The notes beneath the pieces are model-generated. The model made no database searches. It saw only the letters and a program-made list of their open reading frames with translations, and was not told the origin of the DNA. The position numbers were made by a program, and so were the translations under genes. 64,000 nt of DNA from Arthrobacter sp. MAHUQ-56 (GTDB lineage Bacteria > Actinomycetota > Actinomycetes > Actinomycetales > Micrococcaceae): positions 714,265 through 778,264 of the forward strand of contig NZ_JAIFZQ010000020.1 of the NCBI RefSeq assembly GCF_019710585.1. Direction: 5' to 3'. Shown piece by piece: positions 1 to 8,960 of this stretch; within the stretch, counting starts at the first letter, position 1, and every line of letters starts with the position of its first letter.

Positions 1-2
1 GC

Positions 3-497
3 GCGTCGACGCTGACCCTCGACGTCGCACCGCTGGTGGTCCTTGGCTCCGGGGAGATCTCCCGTGCCACCGGCCTGCCCCTGGATCCGCCGGCGCAGAC
101 GCTGATCAATGTTGGCCAGCCAGCGCAGCGGCAGTGGGCGGAACAGCTGGCCACATACGCGCCCATGGGTTACATCCTGGCCCTGGGTTCCGGCATCGCC
201 TTCCTGCTGGCTCTCGTCGCGGCACGCCGCCGCGGAACCGTGCTTCTCGCCGCGGGGGCCGGGGCGTTGGCTTTGGCAGCCCTGTGGGCCTTCGGCGCAC
301 AGCTGGGCGCGGCGCGGGCACTGGCGGCCGACACGGGCAATGCCGTGGCCAACATGTTCCGTGACGAATTCGTTGCTGCTGCCGCCGCGGACTTCCAGGC
401 GTGGACCGCCGCCGCCGCGGTCAGCGGGGGAGTGCTGGTGGTGGTGGGCATTGTGACGTTGTTCGCACGCCGGATGCGGCCGCGGGCGAGACGGTAG
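3..497 (+). CDS. Membrane protein of unknown function, 5' end outside window
   Basis: The frame is open from base 3 with no stop, so the visible 164 residues are the C-terminal part of a gene starting upstream. An internal GTG at 36 could be a start but has no special support. Three hydrophobic segments are visible at about residues 57-73, 80-99 and 136-155, and the tail is basic (RRMRPRARR), which suggests a cytoplasmic C-terminus. I recognise no catalytic motif or family. The TAG stop overlaps the candidate -10 of ispH, so the two genes are packed tightly but probably transcribed separately. High GC and ordinary codon use argue for a real gene. Confidence 0.6.
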   Translation, partial: ASTLTLDVAPLVVLGSGEISRATGLPLDPPAQTLINVGQPAQRQWAEQLATYAPMGYILALGSGIAFLLALVAARRRGTVLLAAGAGALALAALWAFGAQLGAARALAADTGNAVANMFRDEFVAAAAADFQAWTAAAAVSGGVLVVVGIVTLFARRMRPRARR

Positions 498-500
498 CAT
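495..500 (+). promoter_or_regulatory. Candidate -10 for leaderless ispH
   Basis: TAGCAT ends 6 nt before the ispH ATG at 507. A start point 6-7 nt downstream would fall on the A of the ATG. No clear -35 is visible. Confidence 0.4.
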
Positions 501-506
501 GGAGCA

Positions 507-1586
507 ATGACCTCCTCGGCTGTATCCCTTTCGATGCCCACCATCCCCCGCAGGCGCCGTTCGCCGGAGGACGTGGCCGCCGCAGCCCCGGTCAACGGAC
601 CCAAGAAGGTGCTGCTGGCCGCCCCCCGCGGGTACTGCGCCGGGGTGGACCGGGCTGTGATCGCGGTTGAAAAGGCGCTGGAACACTACGGGCCGCCGGT
701 CTACGTCCGCAAGCAGATCGTGCACAACGTCCACGTGGTCAGTTCGCTCGAGGAAAAAGGCGCCATCTTCGTCGACGAAACAGATGAGGTCCCCGAGGGC
801 GCCTTGGTGATCTTCTCCGCCCACGGCGTTTCCCCGGCAGTAGTGGAATCCGCCGAAAGCCGCGGGCTGCGCACCATCGATGCCACGTGCCCGCTGGTCA
901 CCAAGGTGCACAAGGAAGCCGTCCGTTTTGCCAAGGACGATTTCGATATCCTGCTGATCGGCCACGACGGCCACGAGGAAGTGGAAGGGACCTCTGGCGA
1001 GGCTCCCGAGCACATCCAGATCATCAACGGCCCGCACGAAGTGGACAAGGTCACCGTGCGCGACCCGGAAAAGGTCATCTGGCTTTCACAGACCACCCTC
1101 AGCGTCGACGAGACGATGGAGACGGTGCGGCTGCTCAAGGAACGGTTCCCCACGTTGCAGGACCCGCCCAGCGACGACATCTGCTACGCCACCACCAACC
1201 GCCAGGTGGCCATCAAGAAGATCTCGCCGCAGGCAGACCTCGTGATCGTGGTGGGCTCGGCCAACTCCTCGAACTCGGTCCGCCTGGTGGAAGTCGCCCT
1301 CGAGTACGGCGCCAAAGCGTCCTACCGCGTTGACTTTGCGAACGAGGTGGACGAGTCCTGGTTTGAAGGCGTGGCCACGGTGGGGGTCACCTCCGGAGCT
1401 TCCGTTCCCGAGGTCCTGGTGCAGGACGTGCTGCGGCTGCTCGCCGACTACGGCTACGGCACTGTGGAGGAAGTGGTCACAGCCGAGGAAGACCTGCTGT
1501 TCTCCCTTCCGAAGGAGCTCCGGGCCACCCTGAAGCAGGCCGGCGATGTCAGCCGTGCACTGGGCGGGCGCAGACCCCGCAGCTAA
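507..1586 (+). CDS. ispH: 4-hydroxy-3-methylbut-2-enyl diphosphate reductase
   Basis: IspH (LytB) is the last enzyme of the MEP isoprenoid pathway. It reduces HMBPP to IPP and DMAPP with a [4Fe-4S] cluster in the cytosol. The three cluster cysteines are visible at C44 (GYCAGVDRA), C128 (DATCPLV) and C226 (CYATTNRQ). The substrate histidines H73 (VHNVHV), H106 (SAHGVSP) and one of the HDGHEE pair (153-156), the QTT at 195-197 and the SANSSNS loop at 251-257 are all present. At 359 residues it carries about 33 extra N-terminal residues before the core, as seen in actinobacterial relatives. A shorter start at codon 10 (ATG) is possible. Confidence 0.96.
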   Translation: MTSSAVSLSMPTIPRRRRSPEDVAAAAPVNGPKKVLLAAPRGYCAGVDRAVIAVEKALEHYGPPVYVRKQIVHNVHVVSSLEEKGAIFVDETDEVPEGALVIFSAHGVSPAVVESAESRGLRTIDATCPLVTKVHKEAVRFAKDDFDILLIGHDGHEEVEGTSGEAPEHIQIINGPHEVDKVTVRDPEKVIWLSQTTLSVDETMETVRLLKERFPTLQDPPSDDICYATTNRQVAIKKISPQADLVIVVGSANSSNSVRLVEVALEYGAKASYRVDFANEVDESWFEGVATVGVTSGASVPEVLVQDVLRLLADYGYGTVEEVVTAEEDLLFSLPKELRATLKQAGDVSRALGGRRPRS

Positions 1587-1610
1587 GGCAAGCCACCACA
1601 TCCGCAACGT

Positions 1611-1645
1611 CAGGGGCCGGGCAGCCAACAACTGCCCGGCCCCTG
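1611..1645. terminator. Bidirectional hairpin between ispH and rmuC
   Basis: A perfect 14-bp stem (1611-1624 with 1632-1645) and a 7-nt loop lies between the convergent ispH and rmuC genes. It has no good T-tract. Confidence 0.6.
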
Positions 1646-1662
1646 CTGCAACCCATGTTCTC

Positions 1663-2907
1663 CTAGGCGGCTTCCTCACCGCCCTGGAGCTCCGGAGCCG
1701 CCAGCGCACGGGGCGTCACTTCCACTACCGGGGGCGTCACCAGGCCGGACTCCTCCAGTGTGTTGAGCTTACGGGCCGTGGGCAGGACGCGTGCTTCCAG
1801 GGTCCCCACCATGGCGTTGTAGCGGTCCACGGAGGTCTTCAGCGAGGATCCCAGCTTGCTGACGTTCTCACCGAGTGTTCCCATGCGGCCGTACAGCTGC
1901 CGCGCAAGCTCGAACAACTCCCGCGCGCTGTCCGTCAGCACGTCCTGGCGCCAAGTGAAGGCGACGGACTTCAGCACTGCCAGGAGGGTGCCCGGGGACG
2001 CCAGGACCACGTTCCTGGACAGGGCGTGGTCCAGGAGGCCGGCATCGGCCTCCAATGCCGCGGCAAGGATGGACTCGGCCGGAATGAAGCAGACCACCAG
2101 CTCGGGGGAGTTGCCCGGGATGTCCCAGTACTTCTTGTTGCCGAGCGAATCCACGTGGGACCGGAGGGCCTTGGCATGTTGGGCCAGCAGCGCCTGCTGC
2201 GTCCTGCGGCCCTGCGCGGACAGCGGCCCGGGCCGGTCCCCACCGGATGGCGGTCCGGCATGGGCAGCGGCAGCCCCCATGTCCTGGGCTTCCAGGTACG
2301 AGGCGAGGGGCACCTTGGCATCGACCACGATCTGCTTCTCGCCGGGAAGCTGGACCACCAGGTCGGGACGCACGGAGGTGTCGCCTCCTGCACTGTGCAC
2401 TTGCTCCACGAAATCGACGTGCCGCAGCATTCCGGAGGCCTCCACCACGCGGCGAAGCTGGACCTCGCCCCACTGGCCGCGGGCACTGTTGGACCGCAGC
2501 GCCGACTCGAGGGCGTGCGTGGACCTGATGAGCTGTTCGTCGGACAGCCTGGCCTCCTGCAGCTGCTGCGCGAGCTGGCCGTACTGTTCCACCCGGTCGC
2601 GCTCCAGCAGTGCCACCTGCTGCTGTACCGCCGAAAGCTTCTCCGCCACGGGGGCCAGCGCGCGCAGCACACTGCCGTCCTGCGACCGTGCTTCGCCCAG
2701 CTCGCGGTTCTGTGCCGCCAAAAGCCGCCGCTCGGCGTCGGCCGCTGCCAACTGGGCGTTCACCTCGGAGAGCCGGGACGACACCTCGTCGAAGTCAGCT
2801 TCCAGGGCACGCGAGTTCCTGCGCAGCGAAAAGTAGGTGGCAGCGGCACCGGCGAGGGCACCGAGCAGCAGCATGAAAAGGGCCAGAATCAACGCAAATG
2901 CATCCAT
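1663..2907 (-). CDS. rmuC: RmuC-family DNA recombination protein
   Basis: RmuC proteins carry a PD-(D/E)XK nuclease-like core and are thought to limit inversions at short inverted repeats. I placed the start at the ATG whose protein begins MDAFALILALFM, because a membrane segment follows at once (residues 2-26) as is usual for RmuC; an upstream in-frame codon would add 15 residues without such a signal. A coiled-coil stretch covers roughly residues 30-135. The core includes GQWGE, RPDLVVQLPG and VVDAKVPL, then KKYW and ESILAAALE. A Gly/Ala/Pro-rich insert of about 25 residues sits between SYLEAQ and LLAQHAKALRSHV. It is convergent with ispH and divergent from ychF. Confidence 0.9.
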   Translation of the reverse strand: MDAFALILALFMLLLGALAGAAATYFSLRRNSRALEADFDEVSSRLSEVNAQLAAADAERRLLAAQNRELGEARSQDGSVLRALAPVAEKLSAVQQQVALLERDRVEQYGQLAQQLQEARLSDEQLIRSTHALESALRSNSARGQWGEVQLRRVVEASGMLRHVDFVEQVHSAGGDTSVRPDLVVQLPGEKQIVVDAKVPLASYLEAQDMGAAAAHAGPPSGGDRPGPLSAQGRRTQQALLAQHAKALRSHVDSLGNKKYWDIPGNSPELVVCFIPAESILAAALEADAGLLDHALSRNVVLASPGTLLAVLKSVAFTWRQDVLTDSARELFELARQLYGRMGTLGENVSKLGSSLKTSVDRYNAMVGTLEARVLPTARKLNTLEESGLVTPPVVEVTPRALAAPELQGGEEAA

Positions 2908-2983
2908 GCCTTCACTGTTGCACGGGGCCCTGACAATCACCGGCAGCGACATTCTCCGGTACTGCCTCCAGGGGCGCGGCGGG

Positions 2984-2989
2984 TAGAAT
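2984..2989 (+). promoter_or_regulatory. Candidate -10 for leaderless ychF
   Basis: TAGAAT ends 8 nt before the ychF GTG at 2998. No Shine-Dalgarno sequence is visible between them. Confidence 0.4.
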
Positions 2990-2997
2990 GAATCCTC

Positions 2998-4083
2998 GTG
3001 GCTCTTACTATTGGCATCGTCGGACTGCCCAACGTCGGCAAATCAACCCTCTTCAACGCGCTCACCCGCAACCAGGTGCTGGCCGCGAACTACCCGTTCG
3101 CCACCATCGAACCGAACGTGGGCGTCGTGAACCTCCCGGACCCGCGGCTCCAGAAGCTCGCCGGGATCTTCGGCTCGCAGCGGGTCCTGCCCGCCGCCGT
3201 CTCCTTCGTTGACATCGCCGGCATCGTCAAGGGCGCCTCCGAGGGGGAAGGGCTGGGCAACCAGTTCCTGGCCAACATCCGTGAGGCAGAAGCCATCGCC
3301 GAAGTGGTCCGGGTCTTCGATGACCCCGACGTCATCCACGTGGACGGCAAGGTTGACCCCCGCTCCGACATGGAGACCATCAACACCGAGCTGATCCTCG
3401 CCGACCTGCAGACCATCGAAAAGGCGATCCCGCGGATCGAAAAAGAGGTCAAGATCAAGAAGCGGGAGGCTGCCGAACTCGCCGCCATCAAGGCCGCCCA
3501 GGCAGTGCTGGAGCGCGGCGATACGATCTACTCCGCCATCAAGAGCGACAAGCTGGAGATGGAACACCTCAAGGAGCTGGGCCTGCTGACGGCCAAGCCG
3601 TTCATCTACGTGTTCAACGCCGACGAAGCCATCCTGGGCAGCCCGGAAAAGCAGGAGGAACTGCGCGCCCTCGTGGCGCCGGCTGACTGCATCTTCCTTG
3701 ACGCGAAACTCGAAGCGGACCTGGTGGAACTGGACGAGGAAGAAGCCCGCGAGATGCTGGAAATGAACGGCCAGGACGAGTCCGGCCTGGACCAGCTCGC
3801 CCGCGTCGGCTTCCACACCCTGGGCCTGCAGACCTATCTCACGGCCGGACCCAAGGAAGCACGGGCCTGGACCATCCGGCAGGGCGATACGGCCCCCCAG
3901 GCAGCGGGCGTCATCCACTCCGACTTCCAGCGCGGCTTCATCAAAGCAGAAGTTGTTTCCTTCGAGGACCTTGTCGACGCCGGTTCCATGGCCGAAGCCA
4001 AGTCCCGCGGCAAGGTCCGGATCGAAGGCAAGGAATACGTCATGGCCGACGGCGACGTGGTGGAGTTCCGCTTCAACGTCTAA
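2998..4083 (+). CDS. ychF: Redox-regulated ATPase YchF (Obg-like)
   Basis: YchF is a universally conserved TRAFAC P-loop protein that binds ribosomes and hydrolyses ATP rather than GTP. The Walker A motif GLPNVGKS is at residues 9-16 and the G3-type DIAG at 72-75. The position of the usual NKxD specificity motif holds NADE (207-210), the hallmark of ATP preference in this family. A helical coiled arm covers about 130-200, and the C-terminal TGS domain (about 276-358) ends in the typical [10 protein letters not shown]. At 361 residues it is standard length. The start is GTG with no ribosome-binding site but a -10-like hexamer just upstream. Confidence 0.96.
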   Translation: MALTIGIVGLPNVGKSTLFNALTRNQVLAANYPFATIEPNVGVVNLPDPRLQKLAGIFGSQRVLPAAVSFVDIAGIVKGASEGEGLGNQFLANIREAEAIAEVVRVFDDPDVIHVDGKVDPRSDMETINTELILADLQTIEKAIPRIEKEVKIKKREAAELAAIKAAQAVLERGDTIYSAIKSDKLEMEHLKELGLLTAKPFIYVFNADEAILGSPEKQEELRALVAPADCIFLDAKLEADLVELDEEEAREMLEMNGQDESGLDQLARVGFHTLGLQTYLTAGPKEARAWTIRQGDTAPQAAGVIHSDFQRGFIKAEVVSFEDLVDAGSMAEAKSRGKVRIEGKEYVMADGDVVEFRFNV

Positions 4084-4169
4084 GGGCCCGAACGGCTTAT
4101 CCTGACTCTGTAGGGCGTGCATGGTGGCGACCCCGTCCCCTCCGGAGAGGGAAAACACTAGGAGGCGGC

Positions 4170-5930
4170 ATGCCGGTCCGGCGTCTGATGAAGTTGCTCG
4201 TTGCCGCGTTGGCGGCTGCCCTGGTTCTTTCCGGCTGTTCGGGCGGCAGCGCCCCGTCCGTGGTGGTGGGGGAGGCCAAACGCGGCGGCAGCGTGACGGT
4301 GGCAGAGGTCAACGCCTTCTCCTCGTTCAACCCGTACAGCGCTGGTGGCAACACCGACATCAACTCCAAGATCAGCGCCGCCACCCATTCGGGCTTCTTC
4401 TTCCTCGATGACAGCTCCAAAGTGGTGCGGAACGACAAGTTCGGGCACTACGAGAAGGTCTCCGACCAGCCGCTTAAGGTGAAGTACACCGTCAACGAGG
4501 GCGTCAAGTGGTCGGACGGGGCACCCATCGGGGCTGCGGACCTCCTGCTGGCCTGGGCGGCCGGGTCGGGCTATTTTGACGACGTCGACCCCGCCGCCGG
4601 CACGGGCACCAAGTACTTTTCGGTTGCGTCGGACACCAGCGGCCTGGGCGGCACCGTGTTCCCGGAACTTGGGGGAGACGGCCGCTCCATCATCCTTGAA
4701 TACTCCGCACCCTACGCGGACTGGGAGGTGGCCTTCGACGTCGGTATGCCTGCCCACGTCGTCGCCGCCAAGAGCGGGCTGAACGACGAGGAAGACCTGG
4801 TCAAGCTGCTGAAGGACACGCCGCGCGGCAACCCGGAAAAGCCGGTGACCCGCCCGGACCTGAAGAAGGTCAGCGACTTCTGGAACACCGGGTTCGATGC
4901 AAAGACCATCCCCGACGATCCGGCCCTCTACCTCTCCAGCGGCCCGTACATCGTCCGTGACATCGTCCCGGAAGTCTCCATGAAACTGGTCCGGAACCGC
5001 GACTACGTGTGGGGACAGGAGCCGTGGCTGGATGAAATCAACGTCCGGTTCACCGGGGGAGTGCCTGCCGCGGTTGACGCCATCCGCAACGGGCAGGCGG
5101 ACATCATCTCGCCGCAGCCTTCCGCTGCAAACGACGACCTGCTCACCGCCCTGGCCGCGCAGGGCATCACCGTGGAGCGGTACAGGCAGTCCGGCTACGA
5201 CCACCTGGACCTCAACTTTTCCGGCCCCTTCACGGATAAGGATGTCCGCGAAGCGTTCCTTAAGACCATTCCGCGGCAGGAGATCGTGGACGCCGTGGTG
5301 GGCGGCCAGGTGCCCGACGCCAAACCGCTGGACTCGCACGTGTTCCTGCCGGGACAACCCAAATACGACGAAACGGTCAGGAACAACGGCTCCTCGAATT
5401 ACGCGAAGGTGGACCTCGAGGCCGCCAGGAAGCTCCTGAACGGCGCCACGCCCACCATCCGGGTCCTCTACAACCGGGACAATCCCAACCGGGCCAAGGC
5501 ATTTGCCCTGCTCCGCGACTCGGCGGCCAAGGCAGGCTTCCAGGTGGTCGACGCCGGACAGGCCAGTGCCGACTGGGCGGCATCGCAGACCCGGGGCGGG
5601 TACGACGCCGTTATCTCGGGATGGATCGGGACAGCCGCGGGCGTCAGCCGGATTCCGCAGATTTTCCGGACAGGGGCGGGCAGCAACTTCACCGGCTTTT
5701 CGGATCCCGACGCCGACAGAATCATGGAACAGCTGGCCACCACCACGGACCTCGGCAAACAGGACGAACTGCTGGCTGACATCGACAAACAGGTATGGGA
5801 AGACGCCTACGGGTTGCCGCTGTACCAGACGCCGGGAACCACTGCCTTCAGTCCGCGGGTAGCGGGCGTGAAGACGAGCCCGGGTCCACTTGGGCTGTGG
5901 TGGAACGTTTGGGACTGGCGGCTCGCATAG
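4170..5930 (+). CDS. LpqW-like substrate-binding lipoprotein
   Basis: This is a family 5 (dipeptide/oligopeptide type) extracellular solute-binding protein of 586 residues. The signal peptide ends in a lipobox with the lipidated cysteine at C23 (VLSGC). The body shows the SBP_bac_5 pattern: FNPYSAGGNTDIN near the N-terminus, VKWSDGAPIGAADLLLAW, SSGPYIV, and a C-terminal DLPLYQTPGTT-like segment (YGLPLYQT). In mycobacteria the corresponding gene next to typA is lpqW, which acts in cell-envelope lipoglycan assembly rather than import; whether that role applies here is inference. A strong AGGAGG lies just upstream. It has no permease partner of its own, since a second binding protein starts the next operon. 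Confidence 0.85.
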   Translation: MPVRRLMKLLVAALAAALVLSGCSGGSAPSVVVGEAKRGGSVTVAEVNAFSSFNPYSAGGNTDINSKISAATHSGFFFLDDSSKVVRNDKFGHYEKVSDQPLKVKYTVNEGVKWSDGAPIGAADLLLAWAAGSGYFDDVDPAAGTGTKYFSVASDTSGLGGTVFPELGGDGRSIILEYSAPYADWEVAFDVGMPAHVVAAKSGLNDEEDLVKLLKDTPRGNPEKPVTRPDLKKVSDFWNTGFDAKTIPDDPALYLSSGPYIVRDIVPEVSMKLVRNRDYVWGQEPWLDEINVRFTGGVPAAVDAIRNGQADIISPQPSAANDDLLTALAAQGITVERYRQSGYDHLDLNFSGPFTDKDVREAFLKTIPRQEIVDAVVGGQVPDAKPLDSHVFLPGQPKYDETVRNNGSSNYAKVDLEAARKLLNGATPTIRVLYNRDNPNRAKAFALLRDSAAKAGFQVVDAGQASADWAASQTRGGYDAVISGWIGTAAGVSRIPQIFRTGAGSNFTGFSDPDADRIMEQLATTTDLGKQDELLADIDKQVWEDAYGLPLYQTPGTTAFSPRVAGVKTSPGPLGLWWNVWDWRLA

Positions 5931-6217
5931 CAGCCGGCTACACCCCCGGAAGGGAAGGTTCCGGCCCGTCGCGGGAACGTTCACGCATCCGATTCGCCGT
6001 TCCGGCTACCGGCGAGTAGCATGTGACGTGCATAACTTCCGTCAGCTGGCCACGGCATTTCACCGCGCCGGTCACGGTTTGGCAACGGAGTACCAGTATC
6101 TGGACTTCGTGCGGTTAGGCTACTCGTACATGTAGGCCACGTCACAGGGCACAACTGCGTCTGACCTGCGGGGAAGCACAATTCCCGTTACATCTCCCAC
6201 AACTCATAGGAGGCGGA
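5931..6217. other. Intergenic region between two binding-protein genes
   Basis: The 287 nt here separate the LpqW-like gene from the oligopeptide importer operon. The region presumably holds the importer promoter, but I could not identify a convincing -35/-10 pair. The last 15 nt contain a strong ribosome-binding site (AGGAGG at 6208-6213). Confidence 0.4.
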
Positions 6218-7906
6218 ATGCGTTTTACGCGCACTTCCAAAGCACTGGGCATCGTGGCGGCCGCCGCGCTTGCCCTGACCGGGTGCGGCGCCGGCGGCGG
6301 CGGCAGCACCGACGGGGCCAGCAATGCTGCCGGCGACCCGAACAAGGTCATCACCGCCTACAGCAACGAACCACAAAATCCGTTGCTGCCGGCAAACACC
6401 AACGAGGTCTACGGCGGCCGCGTCGTAAACCTGCTTTTCGAAGGCCTCCGCAGCTACGATGCGAACGGCAAGGCAGTCAACGCGCTTGCTGAATCCATCG
6501 AGTCATCCGACGCACAGAACTGGACCATCAAGGTCAAGCAGGGCCAGAAGTTCACCAATGGTGAGGCGATCACCGCCAAGACCTTCGTGGATTCATGGAA
6601 CTTCGCCGCCAACTCCAAGAACCTGCAGAACAACGGATTCTTCTTCGAATCCATCGCTGGCTACGAGGACGTTTCGGCTGTCACCAAGTCCACCGACGCC
6701 AGCGGCAAGTCCACCAGCACCCCGGCGCCCAAGGCAGAAACCATGACCGGCCTGCAGGCCACGGATGATTCCACCATCACCGTCAAGCTGGCCCAGCCTG
6801 AAGCGGACTGGTCCCTGCGCCTGGGCTACTCCGCCTTCTACCCGCTGCCTTCCGCAGCACTGGCAGACCCCAAGACCTACGGTGAAAACCCCGTCGGCAA
6901 CGGACCCTACAAGTTCGAGAAGCAGGGTTCCTGGGTCCATGACCAGTCCATCTCGCTGGTCAAGAACGCTGACTACAACGGCACCCGCCCCGCAAAGAAC
7001 GGCGGCGTGACGTTCAAGTTCTACACTGACCCGGGCCCCGCATACACCGACCTGCAGTCGGACAACCTGGACATCACGGACGTCCTGCCGTCCAACGCGC
7101 TGAAGACCTACGTCAACGATTTCCCGGACCGCAACGCCACCAAGCCGGTAGCCACTAACTCCACCCTGAACATCCCGGGCTACAACCCGAACTTCCAGGG
7201 TGAAGCCGGCAAGCTGCGCCGCCAGGCACTGTCCTATGCCATCAACCGCGAGGAAATCGCGAAGGTGGTCTTCAACGGCACCCGCACCCCGGCCAAGGCC
7301 TACGCTCCGCCGGTCATCGATGGCTTCAAGGAAGGCATCAAGGGCAGCGAGGTCCTGACGTTCGACGCTGCCAAGGCGAAGGACCTGTGGGCGCAGGCTG
7401 ACAAGATCCAGCCGTACGACAACTCCAAGCCGCTCCAGATTGCCTCCAACACTGACGGCGGCAACAAGGAATGGATCGACGCCGTGGCCAACGGCTTCAA
7501 GAACAACCTCGGCATCCAGGCTGAAATCCAGCCGTTCGCCAAGTTCGCAGAGGTCCTGAACCTGCGCAAGTCCCAGCAGCTGCCGGGCCTGACCCGCGCC
7601 GGCTGGCAGGGCGACTACCCGTCGCTGTACAACTTCCTGGGGCCGGTCTGGGCCACGGGCGCATCCTCCAACTACGAGAAGTACTCGAACCCCGAGTTCG
7701 ACAAGCTCCTCAAGGAGGGCCTGGCCGCCAAGAGCACGGACGAGGCCAACACCAAGTTCAACCAGGCGCAGGAAATCCTGTTCCAGGACCTTCCCGGACT
7801 GCCGCTCTGGGACCAGGCACGCCCGATCGTGTGGAGCAACAACGTCGTGAAGGCCGAGACCGGCTGGAACGGTGAAATTCTCTACTACGGCATCACCGCC
7901 AAGTAG
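6218..7906 (+). CDS. Oligopeptide ABC transporter substrate-binding lipoprotein
   Basis: This is the binding component of the peptide importer encoded by the next three genes. The signal peptide is basic (MRFTRTSK) with a lipobox cysteine at C23 (ALTGCG), so the mature protein is membrane-anchored outside the cell. Family 5 features include LFEGLRSYDANGK, ESIESSDAQNWTIKVKQGQKFTNGEAITAKTF in two conserved blocks, VGNGPYKFE and LPLWDQ near the C-terminus. Length (562 residues) fits OppA/DppA. Codon use is strongly biased to C-ending codons, suggesting high expression. A hairpin downstream may keep its expression above that of the permeases. Confidence 0.92.
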   Translation: MRFTRTSKALGIVAAAALALTGCGAGGGGSTDGASNAAGDPNKVITAYSNEPQNPLLPANTNEVYGGRVVNLLFEGLRSYDANGKAVNALAESIESSDAQNWTIKVKQGQKFTNGEAITAKTFVDSWNFAANSKNLQNNGFFFESIAGYEDVSAVTKSTDASGKSTSTPAPKAETMTGLQATDDSTITVKLAQPEADWSLRLGYSAFYPLPSAALADPKTYGENPVGNGPYKFEKQGSWVHDQSISLVKNADYNGTRPAKNGGVTFKFYTDPGPAYTDLQSDNLDITDVLPSNALKTYVNDFPDRNATKPVATNSTLNIPGYNPNFQGEAGKLRRQALSYAINREEIAKVVFNGTRTPAKAYAPPVIDGFKEGIKGSEVLTFDAAKAKDLWAQADKIQPYDNSKPLQIASNTDGGNKEWIDAVANGFKNNLGIQAEIQPFAKFAEVLNLRKSQQLPGLTRAGWQGDYPSLYNFLGPVWATGASSNYEKYSNPEFDKLLKEGLAAKSTDEANTKFNQAQEILFQDLPGLPLWDQARPIVWSNNVVKAETGWNGEILYYGITAK

Positions 7907-7934
7907 TCACCAGATCTAACTTGCCGACAGGCTG

Positions 7935-7964
7935 ATGGGGGTTCGGTTACGGCCGGACCCCCAT
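7935..7964 (+). terminator. Hairpin between binding protein and permeases
   Basis: A 12-bp stem with one mismatch (7935-7946 with 7953-7964) and a 6-nt loop lies inside the operon. It probably acts as a partial terminator or RNA-stabilising 3' structure for the binding-protein message. Confidence 0.5.
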
Positions 7965-8030
7965 TGGCTTGCATCGGCAGGAAGGCACCCATGAACCCGT
8001 TTTGCATCCTTCCGGAAAGCAGGTGATCCT

Positions 8031-8960
8031 ATGCTCCGGTTTATTCTGCGCCGACTGCTCCAGGTGATCCCTGTCTTCCTCGGCACCACCCTTTTGGTCT
8101 ATTACATGGTGTTCGCCCTGCCGGGCGATCCCATCGCGGCGCTGTTCGGCGACCGCCAGCCCCCGCAGGCCGTGATCGACACCCTGCGCAGCCAGTACAA
8201 CCTGGACCAGCCGTTCTGGGTCCAGTACGGACTGTTCCTGAAGAACCTCTTCACCTTCAACCTGGGCAACGACTTCACCGGGCAGCCGATCGCGGCAAGC
8301 CTGGCCCGCGTCTTCCCCGTCACGGCCATGCTCGCCATCGAGGCACTGGCAATCCAGGCCATCTTCGGCGTGCTGTTCGGCGTGTTCGCCGGACTGCGCC
8401 GCGGCGGCTGGTTCGATTCCACCGTCCTGGTGGCGTCGCTGGTGGTCATCGCAGTGCCCACCTTCGTCCTGGGCTTTGTTTTCCAGCTTGTCTTTGGCGT
8501 GCAGCTCGGCTGGGCCAAACCAACCGTGGGCGCGAACGCGAACTGGGGCACGCTGCTGCTTCCTGCAGTGGTCCTGGGCCTCGTATCGTTCGCCTATGTG
8601 CTCCGGCTGACCCGGGCATCGGTCAGCGAAAACATGAACGCCGACTACGTGCGGACGGCCACTGCCAAGGGCCTGTCCCGGCCCCGCGTCGTGCTGGCGC
8701 ACATCCTGCGCAACTCGCTGATTCCGGTGGTTACCTACCTGGGCGCCAACCTTGGCAGCCTCATGGGCGGTGCCATCGTCACCGAAGGCATCTTCAACGT
8801 ACCGGGAGTCGGCAACAAGCTCTACCAGGCTGTCCTCCGCAGCGAAGGCCCCACGATCGTCTCCATCGTCAGCGTGCTGGTGCTGGTGTTCGTCGTGGCC
8901 AACCTGCTCGTCGACCTCCTGTACGCCTGGCTTGACCCGAGGATCCGCTATGACCAGTAA
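8031..8960 (+). CDS. Oligopeptide ABC transporter permease (DppB/OppB type)
   Basis: This is an inner-membrane subunit of the peptide importer. Its N-terminus MLRFILRRLLQVIPVFLGTTLLVYYMVFALPGD (read in pieces) is the classic OppB/DppB start, with the conserved GDP motif after the first membrane helix. About six helices follow. The cytoplasmic EAA loop that contacts the ATPase is visible as YVRTATAKGLSRPRVVLAHILRNS. At 309 residues it is normal length. Its last 11 nt overlap the start of the next permease, so the two are translationally linked. Confidence 0.94.
   Translation: MLRFILRRLLQVIPVFLGTTLLVYYMVFALPGDPIAALFGDRQPPQAVIDTLRSQYNLDQPFWVQYGLFLKNLFTFNLGNDFTGQPIAASLARVFPVTAMLAIEALAIQAIFGVLFGVFAGLRRGGWFDSTVLVASLVVIAVPTFVLGFVFQLVFGVQLGWAKPTVGANANWGTLLLPAVVLGLVSFAYVLRLTRASVSENMNADYVRTATAKGLSRPRVVLAHILRNSLIPVVTYLGANLGSLMGGAIVTEGIFNVPGVGNKLYQAVLRSEGPTIVSIVSVLVLVFVVANLLVDLLYAWLDPRIRYDQ

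Noticed and set aside
1546..2991. Long open frame on the plus strand across rmuC
   Set aside because: It lies wholly opposite a recognised RmuC, has no family features, and is the usual antisense shadow of high-GC coding sequence.
4158..5984. 608-codon open frame opposite the LpqW-like gene
   Set aside because: Composition and position show it is an antisense shadow; the sense frame has a lipobox and solute-binding features.
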